A stretch of DNA of 64,000 nucleotides from Pseudomonadota bacterium (GCA_023440825.1 JAEXRL010000028.1:124001-188000); one strand, 5' to 3'. Positions 26,894 through 35,762 are shown, counted from the first letter of the stretch. Notes: a model not told the origin generated them from the sequence alone. Numbers and translations are program-made.

Positions 26894-27421
26894 ATGAGCT
26901 TAGTGAATGTACCTGCCGGCGATAAAGCACCTGATGAATTCAATGTTGTGATCGAAATTCCGCAAAATTCCGATCCTGTGAAGTATGAAGTTGAAGATGG
27001 TGTGATTTATGTAGATCGTTTTATGCTCACTGCCATGCACTACCCTTGTAACTACGGTTATATCCCTCAGACTATCTCCGATGATGGGGACCCGGTGGAT
27101 GTGTTGGTGATGGCACCATTTCCGATTCAAACAGGTGCTGTCATTAAATGCCGTCCCGTAGGCATTTTGCATATGGAAGACGAAGGTGGTGGTGACGCCA
27201 AGCTCTTGGCCGTGCCTACCGACAAGCTCTATCCTTTGTACCGCCACATTCAGGGGCCTGATGATGTGGCACCTGAAGAGCTGGCACGTATTCAGCACTT
27301 TTTCGAGCGCTACAAAGACTTGGAAAAAGGCAAATGGGCCAAGGTAACAGGCTGGTCTGGTGTGGAAGAGGCCCGTCAAGAAGTATTGGCTGGCGTTAAA
27401 CGTTTTCAAGACGCGTCATGA
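26894..27421 (+). CDS. ppa: inorganic pyrophosphatase (family I)
   Basis: 175-residue soluble enzyme that hydrolyses PPi to phosphate and so pulls biosynthetic reactions forward. Seen: EIPQNSDPVKYEVED, MHYPCNYGYIPQTISDDGDPVDVLV with the metal-binding Asp cluster (DGDPVDV), and later KLLAVPTDK and KDLEKGKWAKVTGW. ATG 26894 is chosen because GAAGG lies eight bases upstream; the in-frame TTG at 26879 has no site. Its last codons overlap the next gene as ATGA, giving an unusual pairing with an FAH-family hydrolase. Confidence 0.97.
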   Translation: MSLVNVPAGDKAPDEFNVVIEIPQNSDPVKYEVEDGVIYVDRFMLTAMHYPCNYGYIPQTISDDGDPVDVLVMAPFPIQTGAVIKCRPVGILHMEDEGGGDAKLLAVPTDKLYPLYRHIQGPDDVAPEELARIQHFFERYKDLEKGKWAKVTGWSGVEEARQEVLAGVKRFQDAS

Positions 27422-28113
27422 GCACTGTTTTTGCGCCCATCGAGGCGGCCACATTGGCCATTCAAGGCAGTGAACAGCGGTTTCCTGTGCGTCGTGTGTA
27501 CTGCGTTGGACGTAACTACGCGGAGCATGCTCAGGAAATGGGTTTCACGGGTCGTGAAGATCCCTTTTTCTTTTGCAAGCCTGCCGATGCACTGGTAAAC
27601 ATTGCTGAGGGAGAGCAAGGCACGATTGCTTACCCGCCTCGCACACAAAACCTGCATTACGAAATGGAGTTGGTGGTTGTGCTGGACAAAGGTGGTCAAG
27701 ATCTGAGCCCAGAGCAAGCCGCAGAGTGCGTGTGGGGCTATGCCTTAGGGCTTGATATGACCCGTCGTGACCTGCAAGGCGAGGCCAAAAAAGCAGGTCG
27801 TCCATGGGAAGTGGGCAAAGCGTTTGATCAGTCCGCTCCTATAGGCCCTGTTTATCCGCGTAGTCAGGTAGGCGAATTGACACAAGGTGAAATTTACCTT
27901 GATGTGAATGGTGAGCGCCGCCAAACCGGAGATCTTAATCAGTTAATCTGGTCTATCCCTGAGTCCTTGGCGTACTTGTCTAGCCTTTTCGAGTTAAAAG
28001 CTGGTGACATCGTGTTTACTGGCACGCCCGCAGGAGTAGGGCCAGTATCGTCTGGCGACCTGATGCAAGGTGGTTTTGCTGGTTTAGGAACGCTGCAGGT
28101 AAAGATAGCGTAG
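27418..28113 (+). CDS. fumarylacetoacetate hydrolase (FAH) family protein
   Basis: 231 residues. Hydrolyses C-C bonds in diketo acids such as fumarylpyruvate or decarboxylates related ketoacids. Seen: VYCVGRNYAEHAQEMG, FFCKPADALV, the metal ligands in LHYEMELVVVLDKGG (ExE) with the Asp of GLDMTRRDLQ, KAFDQSAPIGP, and IVFTGTPAGVGPV. Length and motifs match fumarylpyruvate hydrolase-like enzymes of Burkholderiales, but no gentisate pathway genes are attached, so the substrate is open. It overlaps ppa by four bases; a strong terminator closes the pair. Confidence 0.88.
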   Translation: MSTVFAPIEAATLAIQGSEQRFPVRRVYCVGRNYAEHAQEMGFTGREDPFFFCKPADALVNIAEGEQGTIAYPPRTQNLHYEMELVVVLDKGGQDLSPEQAAECVWGYALGLDMTRRDLQGEAKKAGRPWEVGKAFDQSAPIGPVYPRSQVGELTQGEIYLDVNGERRQTGDLNQLIWSIPESLAYLSSLFELKAGDIVFTGTPAGVGPVSSGDLMQGGFAGLGTLQVKIA

Positions 28114-28128
28114 CGCTAAACTGACAGT

Positions 28129-28169
28129 AAAAAACGCGCCAGGCAGTATAGATTGCCTGGCGCGTTTTT
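28129..28169 (+). terminator. bidirectional terminator between the FAH gene and the AmiS/UreI gene
   Basis: Stem AAAACGCGCCAGGCA/TGCCTGGCGCGTTTT with eight-base loop; A-run on the left and T-run on the right let it serve both converging genes. Confidence 0.9.
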
Positions 28170-28187
28170 AGTTTTAGCGATAAGGGT

Positions 28188-28724
28188 TTAGATCCAGCCC
28201 CAAAAATACAATAAAGCGGGGAGCAGGGCAGTTACTATGCCTTGACTTGCCGACACCACGCCAGTGATGCGTGCAATGGGCTTGTTGAGTACCAACAATA
28301 GAAAAAACATAAACCACAGTACCGACCACGATAACCAGCTAAATACCTGCCAATAGTCAAACACAGACTGGGCTTGTAGCCAGTTGCTGTAGGCGGCGGG
28401 TACGGCAATGGCCGCGACCACTAAAGAATACCAACCCAAGGCACGGCCATCCGTATTGAGAAATGCACTGATCCCCACCCAGAAATAGGTCAGGGCAAAC
28501 AAACCTAAGTAAATAGCGGCTAAAGGAGACAGAGTACTGCTATTTGCCGGGTTTAATATGTGAGCCATGCACACCATTCCCAATACAGCGGTAAACAGAT
28601 TGACTACGGCCGCATCTTTAGCATCAATACAAAAAGCGGGTTTATGGCCAGCAGAGTAATACAGACCAACACCATTAACGAACAGGCACAGGCCTGCAAA
28701 CGCTAAAAAAGCGACAGCCAGCAT
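28188..28724 (-). CDS. AmiS/UreI family channel protein
   Basis: 178 residues with six to seven membrane helices covering the whole length (LAVAFLAFAGLCLFVNGVGLYY at the start, LGLFALTYFWVGISAFLN in the middle, SWSVLWFMFFLLLVLNKP near the end). The family includes the acid-activated urea channel UreI of Helicobacter and AmiS of amidase operons; the LTYFWVGIS and WYSLVVA stretches fit. Neither urease nor amidase genes are in the window, so what passes through is unknown. ATG 28724. Confidence 0.8.
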   Translation of the reverse strand: MLAVAFLAFAGLCLFVNGVGLYYSAGHKPAFCIDAKDAAVVNLFTAVLGMVCMAHILNPANSSTLSPLAAIYLGLFALTYFWVGISAFLNTDGRALGWYSLVVAAIAVPAAYSNWLQAQSVFDYWQVFSWLSWSVLWFMFFLLLVLNKPIARITGVVSASQGIVTALLPALLYFWGWI

Positions 28725-28984
28725 AGTGGTTTCCTACAATAATACGTAGCGATACAGAATGTATCTGGAGAGTGTGATTTACTGCGATGAGTAAACTGGC
28801 GTGATAATAAGTTGTTGCCGGTGACTTGTCGCGCGTACTTTTATATACGTATTATAAGTAAAAAGCATCTTGTTTTCTGTGTGAGAAACTATATTTTTTC
28901 TTTGTTTACAGATGCTTAGCCTTGCTTATGATTGGCCTTGTAAATAATTTTTAGGCCAATCATTTCGGATCAAGTAAAAGAGAT

Positions 28985-29551
28985 TTAGCTGGTTTTTTGT
29001 CGTAGTGCCAAGCCCAGCAATAAGGCCGCCCAACCTTGACTCAGCAGTTCTACGCCCAAAATTAGTCCTATGACCCATATACTGTTGGCAGGCCAGCCTG
29101 ATGCAATGATAAGACCCACCGCCAGAGTGATCAGCCCTGATACCGCTAACCAGACAGCTCCGGCCTGACTGCGGTTTTGCACCCATATCCATAGACGCAA
29201 AGCACCAGTAGCGATAAGTAAGGCACCAAAGAGTAAGGTGAGCACCACCGCGCCTTGCAAGGGATTAGTCATGGCGAAAATACCCGCCAGCACATACAGT
29301 AAACCGCTTAGACTCCAGAGCGCGAAGCCACTCCAGCCTTTGGCGCTCCAAGCATGAAATAAATGCAGTAAACCACCTAGCAGCATCAGCACGCCCACAT
29401 ACACTACACTGACTAAGGTTGCGCCAACAACGTAGATCAGAGCAAGTAGGCCTAAAAGGAGTAAGGCAAAACCCAGAGCGATGAAGTGTCCAGGTTTTAA
29501 GGGAAGTTGTTGCAGGTTTTTTCTCAGTACTGATTCCTTATCTAACGACAT
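28985..29551 (-). CDS. HdeD-like membrane protein
   Basis: 188 residues with six predicted helices in pairs (HFIALGFALLLLGLLALIYV; LVSVVYVGVLMLLGGLLHLFHAW; LWSLSGLLYVLAGIFAMTNP; VVLTLLFGALLIATGALRLW; and two more). The spacing and the motif YVLAGIFAMTNPLQGA fit the DUF308/HdeD family, linked to acid resistance in enterics. ATG 29551 is selected because CTGGAG lies eight bases upstream on the minus strand; the frame continues upstream without conserved content. No acid-stress partner genes lie nearby. The 260 bases to the AmiS/UreI gene show no feature. Confidence 0.78.
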   Translation of the reverse strand: MSLDKESVLRKNLQQLPLKPGHFIALGFALLLLGLLALIYVVGATLVSVVYVGVLMLLGGLLHLFHAWSAKGWSGFALWSLSGLLYVLAGIFAMTNPLQGAVVLTLLFGALLIATGALRLWIWVQNRSQAGAVWLAVSGLITLAVGLIIASGWPANSIWVIGLILGVELLSQGWAALLLGLALRQKTS

Positions 29552-29719
29552 GGTGATGCTCCAGAGTAAGAAAACAGACTTTACTGTAACGCAAGAACGC
29601 TTTGCTTGGTTTGATCTAGAGCACGGGTGCGAAAAAATAGCTTCAAGTCTTGATCGTAGCCGCTTAAATTGGCCTGTGTTGTTGGCCAGCACAGTTGTTC
29701 GTGAGATTAAAGGGTGATG

Positions 29720-30700
29720 TTATTTTCCCTGTAAACCCATGCTTTGTAGCGTCTGAGCGATGGCCACTGGCCAGGCGGTATGTGGCTCATGCCCTAGAAA
29801 GTGCAGTAAGCGGCTATTATCCAGATACACACTTTGCTCCCATAAATAACGCATATCGAGTAGTTCCTTGATTCTGGGCACGAACGGAGAAGCGAGTTGC
29901 AGATAGCGCCAGGGAAAATCTTTTATCTGTACCGAGCACGAGGTGGCACGCAATTGATCGACGACCATATTTAGCATTTGCTCTCCTGTGGCGTCCCAAT
30001 GGCCACGCATGTGAAAGCGGGCAAAGCGCTCCAGCGTAGGGGCTTGTTGGATTAAGGCCATAATTGTGGCGGCTACGTCTGGTACGTAGGCCCACTGGTG
30101 TCCAACACCTGGCCTACCTATGCGATACACCTTGCAGCCACGCTTGTTCGGGCGCACTAGCGCTTGTGTAAACCAACTATTAGGCACATCAGGGCCAAAA
30201 AAATCGCCACTACGTACAATTAAGCTACGCACCCCTTTATGGCTAGCTTGCTGTAGCGCTTGCTCCATGGCTACGCGCAGTTGGCCCTTGCGTGTCAACG
30301 CTTGTTGTAGCGCGTCTTCCCGTACCCGAACGAAGGAATAAGGGCCATAGTTATAGAGGTTGCCGGGTAGCACCAGCAAGGCATCATGGGTTCCAGCCGC
30401 GTGGATGCTGTGACGCAACATGGGCAGAACAAGCTTATCCCAGTGTAGATAGTGGGGTGGGTTAACGCCATGAAAAATCAAGTCGCAGCCTTTAGCAGCG
30501 TGTAAAACACTGTGTTCGTCCATCACATCGCCTTGTATCCATTCTATGCGTCCAGCCTGATCATAGGGAGGCTTAAGTTGGCGAACAAGAGCACGCACCT
30601 CCCAGTTATGGCGTAGTAGTTGCTGGCTTAAGGCTTTTCCCAAACCTCCGCGTATGCCTAAAAGCAGGGCTTTGGGTTGTGCTGCGCTAGTCATTGTCAT
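29720..30700 (-). CDS. NAD(P)-dependent epimerase/dehydratase-like protein
   Basis: 326-residue extended short-chain dehydrogenase type. The Rossmann start ALLLGIRGGLGKAL gives GxRGxxG, a variant of the usual GxxGxxG; IEWIQGDVMD is the adenine-binding region and LIFHGVNPPHYLHW the segment near the nicotinamide. The catalytic YxxxK is not obvious (YGPYSFVRVRED instead), so enzymatic activity is uncertain and it may act as a sugar or steroid-like reductase, or only bind NAD(P). It is divergent from a LysR regulator with 85 bases between, suggesting that it is the regulated gene. Confidence 0.72.
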   Translation of the reverse strand: MTMTSAAQPKALLLGIRGGLGKALSQQLLRHNWEVRALVRQLKPPYDQAGRIEWIQGDVMDEHSVLHAAKGCDLIFHGVNPPHYLHWDKLVLPMLRHSIHAAGTHDALLVLPGNLYNYGPYSFVRVREDALQQALTRKGQLRVAMEQALQQASHKGVRSLIVRSGDFFGPDVPNSWFTQALVRPNKRGCKVYRIGRPGVGHQWAYVPDVAATIMALIQQAPTLERFARFHMRGHWDATGEQMLNMVVDQLRATSCSVQIKDFPWRYLQLASPFVPRIKELLDMRYLWEQSVYLDNSRLLHFLGHEPHTAWPVAIAQTLQSMGLQGK

Positions 30701-30773
30701 CAGTCCAGAAAGAAAAATACTATTCTGGCTTTCTGAGCCTATACAAACAATTGCCTACGAGCGTCTAGCTGTT

Positions 30774-30787
30774 ATACATTTATGTAT
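30774..30787. promoter_or_regulatory. palindrome at the LysR start, candidate operator
   Basis: ATACAT-TT-ATGTAT lies across the LysR start codon within the 85-base divergent spacer; it could serve for autoregulation and control of the epimerase-like gene. Confidence 0.35.
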
Positions 30788-31679
30788 GGCCAAAGATATT
30801 CCCTGGGAAATTTACCGCAGCTTTCTTAGTGTGCTCCAAGAGGGCTCACTATCGGGGGCGGCACGTGCTTTAGGCTTGACTCAGCCTACAGTGGGGCGCC
30901 ATATGGACGCACTGGAAGCGGCCTTTGGGCAGACTTTATTTACCCGAGCCCAGCACGGTGTGATACCAACCGAGACGGCTTTGTCATTACGGCATTATGC
31001 AGAGCTTATGCACAATACGGCAGCGGCCATGCAACGGGCGGCAACACGGCAGAGCAGCGCTAGCATTGCCGGTACGGTGCGTATTTCAGTACCAGAAAGC
31101 ATAGGACTAGAGGTGCTGCCGCAAGCCTTGTCACATCTATGTTTAGAGCATCCGGATTTACGCATAGAGTTGGTGCCTACTGATAAAGTGCAGGATATCG
31201 TTCAGCGTGAGGCCGATATTGCCGTGCGTATGCTGGCACCACAGCAAGATATGCTGGTGGCTCGTCGGGTGGGGCAACTGGAAATGGGGCTATTCGCACA
31301 CCGGCGTTATTTGCATGCGCATGGCACGCCCACCACTGCTGCTCAATTGGCCGAGCATTGCTTGATTGGCTTCTATCAGGAAACGCCCTTCATACGCAAG
31401 ATGCAAGCCCGTTTTCCGCAATGGCGCAGGGAGTCCTTTCGTTGGCGTACTGATAGTGCTGCCGCTCAGTTAGCGTTAATCCGAGCCGGAGCTGGAATTG
31501 GGGGCTGTCAGCTTGCTTTGGCCGCTCGCAGCCCTGATCTGATTCGGGTACTGCCAGAGCAAGTAAGTTATACCCTTGAGTGCTGGATTACTATGCATGA
31601 AGCACTACGTCATACACCGCGTTGCAGACTGGTTTTTGATGCACTGGTCCAGTGTTTGCAAGACCATATACGTTTTTAA
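30786..31679 (+). CDS. LysR family regulator
   Basis: 297 residues. Winged-helix start IPWEIYRSFLSVLQEGSLSGAARALGLTQPTVGRHMDALE, then an effector-binding domain with IAGTVRISVPESIGLEVLPQAL and a Cys-containing pocket region (GAGIGGCQLALAAR). The family is usually autorepressed and activates the divergent gene, here the epimerase-like protein. ATG 30786 is used since the HTH starts directly after it; there is no good ribosome site. Effector unknown. Confidence 0.88.
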   Translation: MAKDIPWEIYRSFLSVLQEGSLSGAARALGLTQPTVGRHMDALEAAFGQTLFTRAQHGVIPTETALSLRHYAELMHNTAAAMQRAATRQSSASIAGTVRISVPESIGLEVLPQALSHLCLEHPDLRIELVPTDKVQDIVQREADIAVRMLAPQQDMLVARRVGQLEMGLFAHRRYLHAHGTPTTAAQLAEHCLIGFYQETPFIRKMQARFPQWRRESFRWRTDSAAAQLALIRAGAGIGGCQLALAARSPDLIRVLPEQVSYTLECWITMHEALRHTPRCRLVFDALVQCLQDHIRF

Positions 31680-31732
31680 CGTCATATTTCCACGGTATAG
31701 AGTCGATCTAGGCTAGATATCTTCACTCTTTC

Positions 31733-31761
31733 TTGTATCGATAATGGTTCTCGTTTAATAT
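31733..31761 (+). promoter_or_regulatory. promoter with Fur-like box ahead of the ZIP transporter
   Basis: TTGTAT 31733-31738, 17-base spacer, TAATAT 31756-31761. GATAATGGTTCTCGTTTAA (31740-31758) lies between them and matches the Fur consensus at about 12 of 19 positions. Its core TAATnGTTCTCG recurs before the TonB receptor gene at 53666-53676. Confidence 0.5.
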
Positions 31762-31815
31762 TTTCGTAACAATCTTCCTATTGCAGTCTAACAGGGTCGC
31801 ACAAAGGTGAGCGTC

Positions 31816-32748
31816 ATGAAAAAACATACTGGGGTGCTGTCTGCCACCCTGTATAAAGGTAGCTTACGGCAAAGTATTAAATTGTGGGTGGGCTTGCTGA
31901 TTTGTATGGGCGGCGTAGCCGCTTTGGGTCATAAGTTGTGGCTCTATATGCAAGACCATCCCGTTGTGTGGCAAGCATTTTTAGGCGGCTCTATGGCTGC
32001 GCTAGCTACCGCATTAGGTACTTTGGCGGTCTTGTTTTCGCAAACCATGTCGCAACGTACCCAAGATACCTTATACGGCTTTGGTGCTGGGGTGATGTTG
32101 GCTGCCTGTGCGTTTTCCCTGATACTTCCTGGGCTTGATGTGGTACGTGCTGAAGGCCTGTTTGGTGGCAGCCCCTGGGCCGCAGGAGGAGTGGTGGGCA
32201 GCGCTATTTTAGTTGGCGCTATGGCCTTAATGTGGCTGGACAAAGTCTTGCCGCATGAGCATTTTGTGAAAGGACGCGAGGGAGCGGCTCAGGCTCAGAC
32301 AACGCGCTTGCGCCGTGCCTGGCTGTTTGTGATTGCAATTACCTTACATAACTTGCCCGAGGGTTTAGCGATAGGCGTGGCTTATGCTGGCAGTGAAGGC
32401 GTACGGGCCAATGCCTTAGCCATTGGCATAGCTATCCAGGATGTGCCCGAAGGCCTAGTCGTTGCCATCGCCTTAGTGGCAGCAGGTTACAGCCGCTTAT
32501 TTTCTGTGCTCTTAGGGGTGGCCAGTGGCCTGGTGGAACCCATAGGAGCAGTTTTGGGGGCGATAGCGGTAAGCAGCTCAGTCAGTTTATTGCCATGGGG
32601 ACTGGGTTTTGCGGCGGGCGCCATGTTGTTTGTGATCAGTCACGAAATCATCCCCGAATCGCACCGCAAAGGGCACGAAACCTTTGCGACGGGCGGCTTA
32701 ATTGTGGGGTTTGTTCTGATGATGTTGCTGGACACAGCCTTGGGTTAG
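31816..32748 (+). CDS. ZIP family metal transporter
   Basis: 310-residue inner-membrane importer of divalent metals (Zn2+, Fe2+, Mn2+). About eight to nine helices; the paired metal motifs TLHNLPEGLAIGVAYAG (HNxPEG) and IQDVPEGLVVAIAL mark ZIP helices IV and V and the transport pathway. A His-containing cytoplasmic loop (LPHEHFVKGREG) sits before them, and a longer N-terminus than ZupT points to the GufA-like branch. ATG 31816 follows AAGGTGAG. A Fur-like box in the promoter suggests iron-dependent repression, which would favour Fe2+ as a cargo; this is inference. Confidence 0.88.
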   Translation: MKKHTGVLSATLYKGSLRQSIKLWVGLLICMGGVAALGHKLWLYMQDHPVVWQAFLGGSMAALATALGTLAVLFSQTMSQRTQDTLYGFGAGVMLAACAFSLILPGLDVVRAEGLFGGSPWAAGGVVGSAILVGAMALMWLDKVLPHEHFVKGREGAAQAQTTRLRRAWLFVIAITLHNLPEGLAIGVAYAGSEGVRANALAIGIAIQDVPEGLVVAIALVAAGYSRLFSVLLGVASGLVEPIGAVLGAIAVSSSVSLLPWGLGFAAGAMLFVISHEIIPESHRKGHETFATGGLIVGFVLMMLLDTALG

Positions 32749-32777
32749 GCTGTGCGCAGGCATGTGGCGAAACGGGC

Positions 32778-33530
32778 TTATTTAAGTCTGATGTTTAACT
32801 GCACCACATCGCCACGATAAATACCGGCACCAACGAAAATAATCGTACCGTCTTTGTCTATCGCAGTTCGATGCACATGAGCGATGGGGGCGTTCAGAGG
32901 TAATTCCAGCAGTGCAGCTAGCTCAGGGTCTGCCGAACCTAAAGTAAGGGTTTGATGAGCCTCTTTGATTTCCAAACCAGGTAATTCTCGTAGAATTCGC
33001 ATGGACGTTTTGGTTTCAAAGGTTTGGTCAGGAATAGCTTGGCTAATGCGTTTATCGATATACACATTTCCTAGGTAATACGGCCTGCCATTACGCCAGT
33101 GACGTCTTTGCCAGTACTCATAGTGCTCGGCCATCTTAGCGTGATCCAGTTCGATCTGGGCAGGCTGTCCGTCTTGGCGTCGTTGCAAAATTTCGATGCT
33201 GACACCCTCAGGAGCAATGAGTTGGCCGTCCCAGTCAGAGGCCACTTCACACCAGTATTGCTCTTGGGGTTTTGCTATAACAAAGGTGCCTTTTGCCCGG
33301 AATCGTTCGATGAGCTTTTCTTGTTCCAATTGGCCAAGGGCCTGCCGTACTGTTGCGCGGGCAACTTGATACTCGGCAGCTAACTCATCGACGGTAGGGA
33401 TTTGGCAGCCTATAGGCCAGGCACCTGATTCGACGCGACGTCGAAACAGGCTAGCCAATTGGATGTAGCGAGGTGCGGCACTTAGGCTGTAGTTGATCGT
33501 TGTTTGTTTTGTACGCATCTTGCTCAGCAT
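32778..33530 (-). CDS. GntR/HutC family regulator with UTRA domain
   Basis: 250 residues. Winged helix at about 20-90 (IQLASLFRRRVESGAW, then VDELAAEYQVARATVRQALGQLEQEKLIERFRAKGTF) and a UTRA ligand domain ending HVHRTAIDKDGTIIFVGAGIYRGDVVQLNIRLK. It is last in the run CoA-transferase - crotonase - regulator on this strand, so it most likely controls the catabolic genes around it in response to a pathway intermediate. Start at 33530, or at the in-frame ATG 33518, which has a weak GAG site. Confidence 0.85.
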   Translation of the reverse strand: MLSKMRTKQTTINYSLSAAPRYIQLASLFRRRVESGAWPIGCQIPTVDELAAEYQVARATVRQALGQLEQEKLIERFRAKGTFVIAKPQEQYWCEVASDWDGQLIAPEGVSIEILQRRQDGQPAQIELDHAKMAEHYEYWQRRHWRNGRPYYLGNVYIDKRISQAIPDQTFETKTSMRILRELPGLEIKEAHQTLTLGSADPELAALLELPLNAPIAHVHRTAIDKDGTIIFVGAGIYRGDVVQLNIRLK

Positions 33531-33577
33531 ATACTTAAGGTTAATCTATTAGCCTATTGTACCTATAGTGTTCGCGT

Positions 33578-34342
33578 TTAGCGTCCTACAAACACAGGAG
33601 CGCGTTTTTCTACGACGGCACGTGTGGCTTCGCGAGCATCCTCTGTATGCATGAGCACGGTGCTGAAGCCTTGTTCGACTTTATAGCCTTCGTCCACAGG
33701 CATGGATTCGATTTGGTTCAAGGCTTCTTTCATTTTTACCAGCCCGATGCGGCTCTTGGCGGCAATGTGTTGGGCAAGGTCCAGTGCAGTAGGCATAAGC
33801 AAACGGCTAGTGCTTATTTTTTCTATGAATCCTAGTCGATAAGCTTCCGTGGCGCTAATGGGTTCGCCAGTGAAAGCCATTAATCGTAAAGCACCTTGCG
33901 GGAGTAGACGGCCGTGGTGCGCGCCCCCCCCACACCGGCCAACATTAATTTCTGGCATAGAAAATATGGCTTTATCACTGGCGATTCGAATATCGGCGCA
34001 AGCAGCCAGAACGCTGCCTGCGCCTAATGCCGGGCCGTTAACAGCTGCGATAACAGGCACAGCACAGTGTCGAATGGCTTCAAAGCAGGCTCGGACAACG
34101 AGTGCGCGTTCTGGGTCTTGTTCGGGGGTGGCGGCTAAAAACTCTTTAAGATCCAGGCCAGCACAAAACGCCTTTTGCCCTTTCGCTGTCAAGATCACGA
34201 CGTTCACGCTTTCCATAGCGCTGATCTGAGTGAATAGCTCGGCAATCGCCTGATAGCGTTTAAGGCTGAGCGCGTTAACGGGAGGGGCATCCAGCGTAAC
34301 AATGGCGATCGCACCCTGTTGTTCAAAATGTAAATCTTGCAT
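33578..34342 (-). CDS. atypical enoyl-CoA hydratase/isomerase family protein
   Basis: 254-residue crotonase-fold enzyme acting on acyl-CoA. Oxyanion-hole motifs are present: AFCAGLDLKEF and NGPALGAGSVLAACADIRIAS. Of the two catalytic Glu of hydratases, the one in PEI is kept (FSMPEINVGR), but the one normally in GGGxELA is replaced (GAGSVLAA), and an unusual CGGGAHHG follows. This argues against simple hydration and for isomerase, decarboxylase, hydrolase or lyase chemistry. It lies between a CoA-transferase gene and the GntR gene in one operon. Confidence 0.83.
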   Translation of the reverse strand: MQDLHFEQQGAIAIVTLDAPPVNALSLKRYQAIAELFTQISAMESVNVVILTAKGQKAFCAGLDLKEFLAATPEQDPERALVVRACFEAIRHCAVPVIAAVNGPALGAGSVLAACADIRIASDKAIFSMPEINVGRCGGGAHHGRLLPQGALRLMAFTGEPISATEAYRLGFIEKISTSRLLMPTALDLAQHIAAKSRIGLVKMKEALNQIESMPVDEGYKVEQGFSTVLMHTEDAREATRAVVEKRAPVFVGR

Positions 34343-34378
34343 ACTGCTTTGTCCTTCTTGAATGACTAATAAACTGAA

Positions 34379-35608
34379 TTAAATCGTGTTGCTTTGGCGT
34401 AAACTCTTGATCTGTTGTGCTGAATAGCCCAGTTCACTGAGAACTTGCTCCGTATGCTCGCCTAATAGAGGCGGAGCCTGATCAAATCGCAGGCTGGCTT
34501 CGCTAAAATTGATAGGGCACACCACTTGAGGCACGGACACGCCTGCTGAGTTCTGTAGATGGCGCAGCATATTTCTATGACGGATCTGGGGCTCATCAAA
34601 CACCTCGGCGACACTATTAATAGGTCCGCAGGGTACGCCTGCCAGACTCAATGTTTGAACCAGTTTTTCTCTGGTCCATTGCAAGAAGGTTTGCTGCAAG
34701 ATAGCGCTCAGTGCTTGTACATTCTTCGCTCTTTGTGCGTTAACGACGAAACGTGTATCTTGTGCGAGTTCGTCTAGGCCCAAGGCATGGCATAGACTAG
34801 CGAATTGCTTGTCATTGCCCACTGCCAAAATTACTTGCCCATCCTGGCAGTGGTAAACATCCTGTGGCTGTATATTAGGGTGTGCATTCCCGCGACGTAC
34901 CGGGGTATTACCCGAGACCAGATAATTCATAGCCTGATTAGATAAGATAGCGGTCTGTACATCTAACATTGCCAAATCAATATATTCACCTGTTCCTGTG
35001 TCACGTCGATGATTCAGTGCGGCCAGTACGGCTACCGCCGTATACATGCCTGTCATAAGGTCGACTATAGGAATTCCCACTTTTTGTGGACCGCCGCCGG
35101 GCTTATCATCGCTTTCTCCGGTGACACTCATCAATCCTCCCATGGCCTGAATTAAAAAATCGTAAGCAGCCTCATTCTGGCGCGGTCCATTCTGGCCAAA
35201 GCCTGTAACCGAACAATAAATCAGCTGAGGGTTGATCTGCTTGAGAGACTCGTAATCCAGTCCATATTTGCTGAGCGCCCCTGTTTTGAAATTCTCCAGC
35301 ACAATGTCGCTTTTAGCCGCTAGGTCGCGAATGATTTTTTGACCTTCCGGTGTGTTGAGTGCCACAGTAATTGATTTTTTTCCACGGTTAACGGATAAAA
35401 AGTAGCCCGACTCACGGGTTTCTGTACCGTGCTCATCTTTCAGAAAGGGAGGTCCCCATGCACGTGTGTCGTCTCCGTATTCAGGCCTTTCTACTTTGAT
35501 CACGGTAGCACCCATATCGGCCAAGAGCTGCGATGCCCAAGGTGCAGCCATAATTCGACTTAGGTCTAAAACCTGAATGTTTTGTAGGGGACCGAAATTT
35601 TTTTTCAT
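34379..35608 (-). CDS. CaiB/BaiF family CoA-transferase (copy 1)
   Basis: 409-residue family III CoA-transferase that moves CoA between acids without free intermediates. Seen: VLDLSRIMAAPWASQLLADMGATVIKVE, FLSVNRGKKSITVAL, DIVLENFKTGALSKYGLDYESL, and the Asp in GIPIVDLMTGMY that aligns with the catalytic Asp of formyl-CoA transferase. It heads the leftward operon with the crotonase-like and GntR genes and is divergent from the Bug receptor gene. The likely role is activating the imported acid using succinyl-CoA or a similar donor; the substrate is unknown. Confidence 0.9.
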   Translation of the reverse strand: MKKNFGPLQNIQVLDLSRIMAAPWASQLLADMGATVIKVERPEYGDDTRAWGPPFLKDEHGTETRESGYFLSVNRGKKSITVALNTPEGQKIIRDLAAKSDIVLENFKTGALSKYGLDYESLKQINPQLIYCSVTGFGQNGPRQNEAAYDFLIQAMGGLMSVTGESDDKPGGGPQKVGIPIVDLMTGMYTAVAVLAALNHRRDTGTGEYIDLAMLDVQTAILSNQAMNYLVSGNTPVRRGNAHPNIQPQDVYHCQDGQVILAVGNDKQFASLCHALGLDELAQDTRFVVNAQRAKNVQALSAILQQTFLQWTREKLVQTLSLAGVPCGPINSVAEVFDEPQIRHRNMLRHLQNSAGVSVPQVVCPINFSEASLRFDQAPPLLGEHTEQVLSELGYSAQQIKSLRQSNTI

Positions 35609-35652
35609 ACCTATGCCTCAACTCATTTTCTAACTATGGGTCATATTTGTGG

Positions 35653-35672
35653 ATTATATAGGTCTATTATAT
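35653..35672. promoter_or_regulatory. palindromic candidate operator between CoA-transferase 1 and the Bug gene
   Basis: ATAG-GT-CTAT (35658-35667) inside an A+T-rich block in the 154-base divergent spacer, a natural site for the GntR regulator. A related ATAGGT lies ahead of the GntR gene itself near 33562-33567 on the minus strand. Confidence 0.3.
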
Positions 35673-35762
35673 GGACTATTGACTGTTGTGTCTGCTTAAC
35701 TTACAGTGATGTTTAATTCTCAAGGCATTAATTAACAGTAAACACAACAGTTTGGAGACGAT

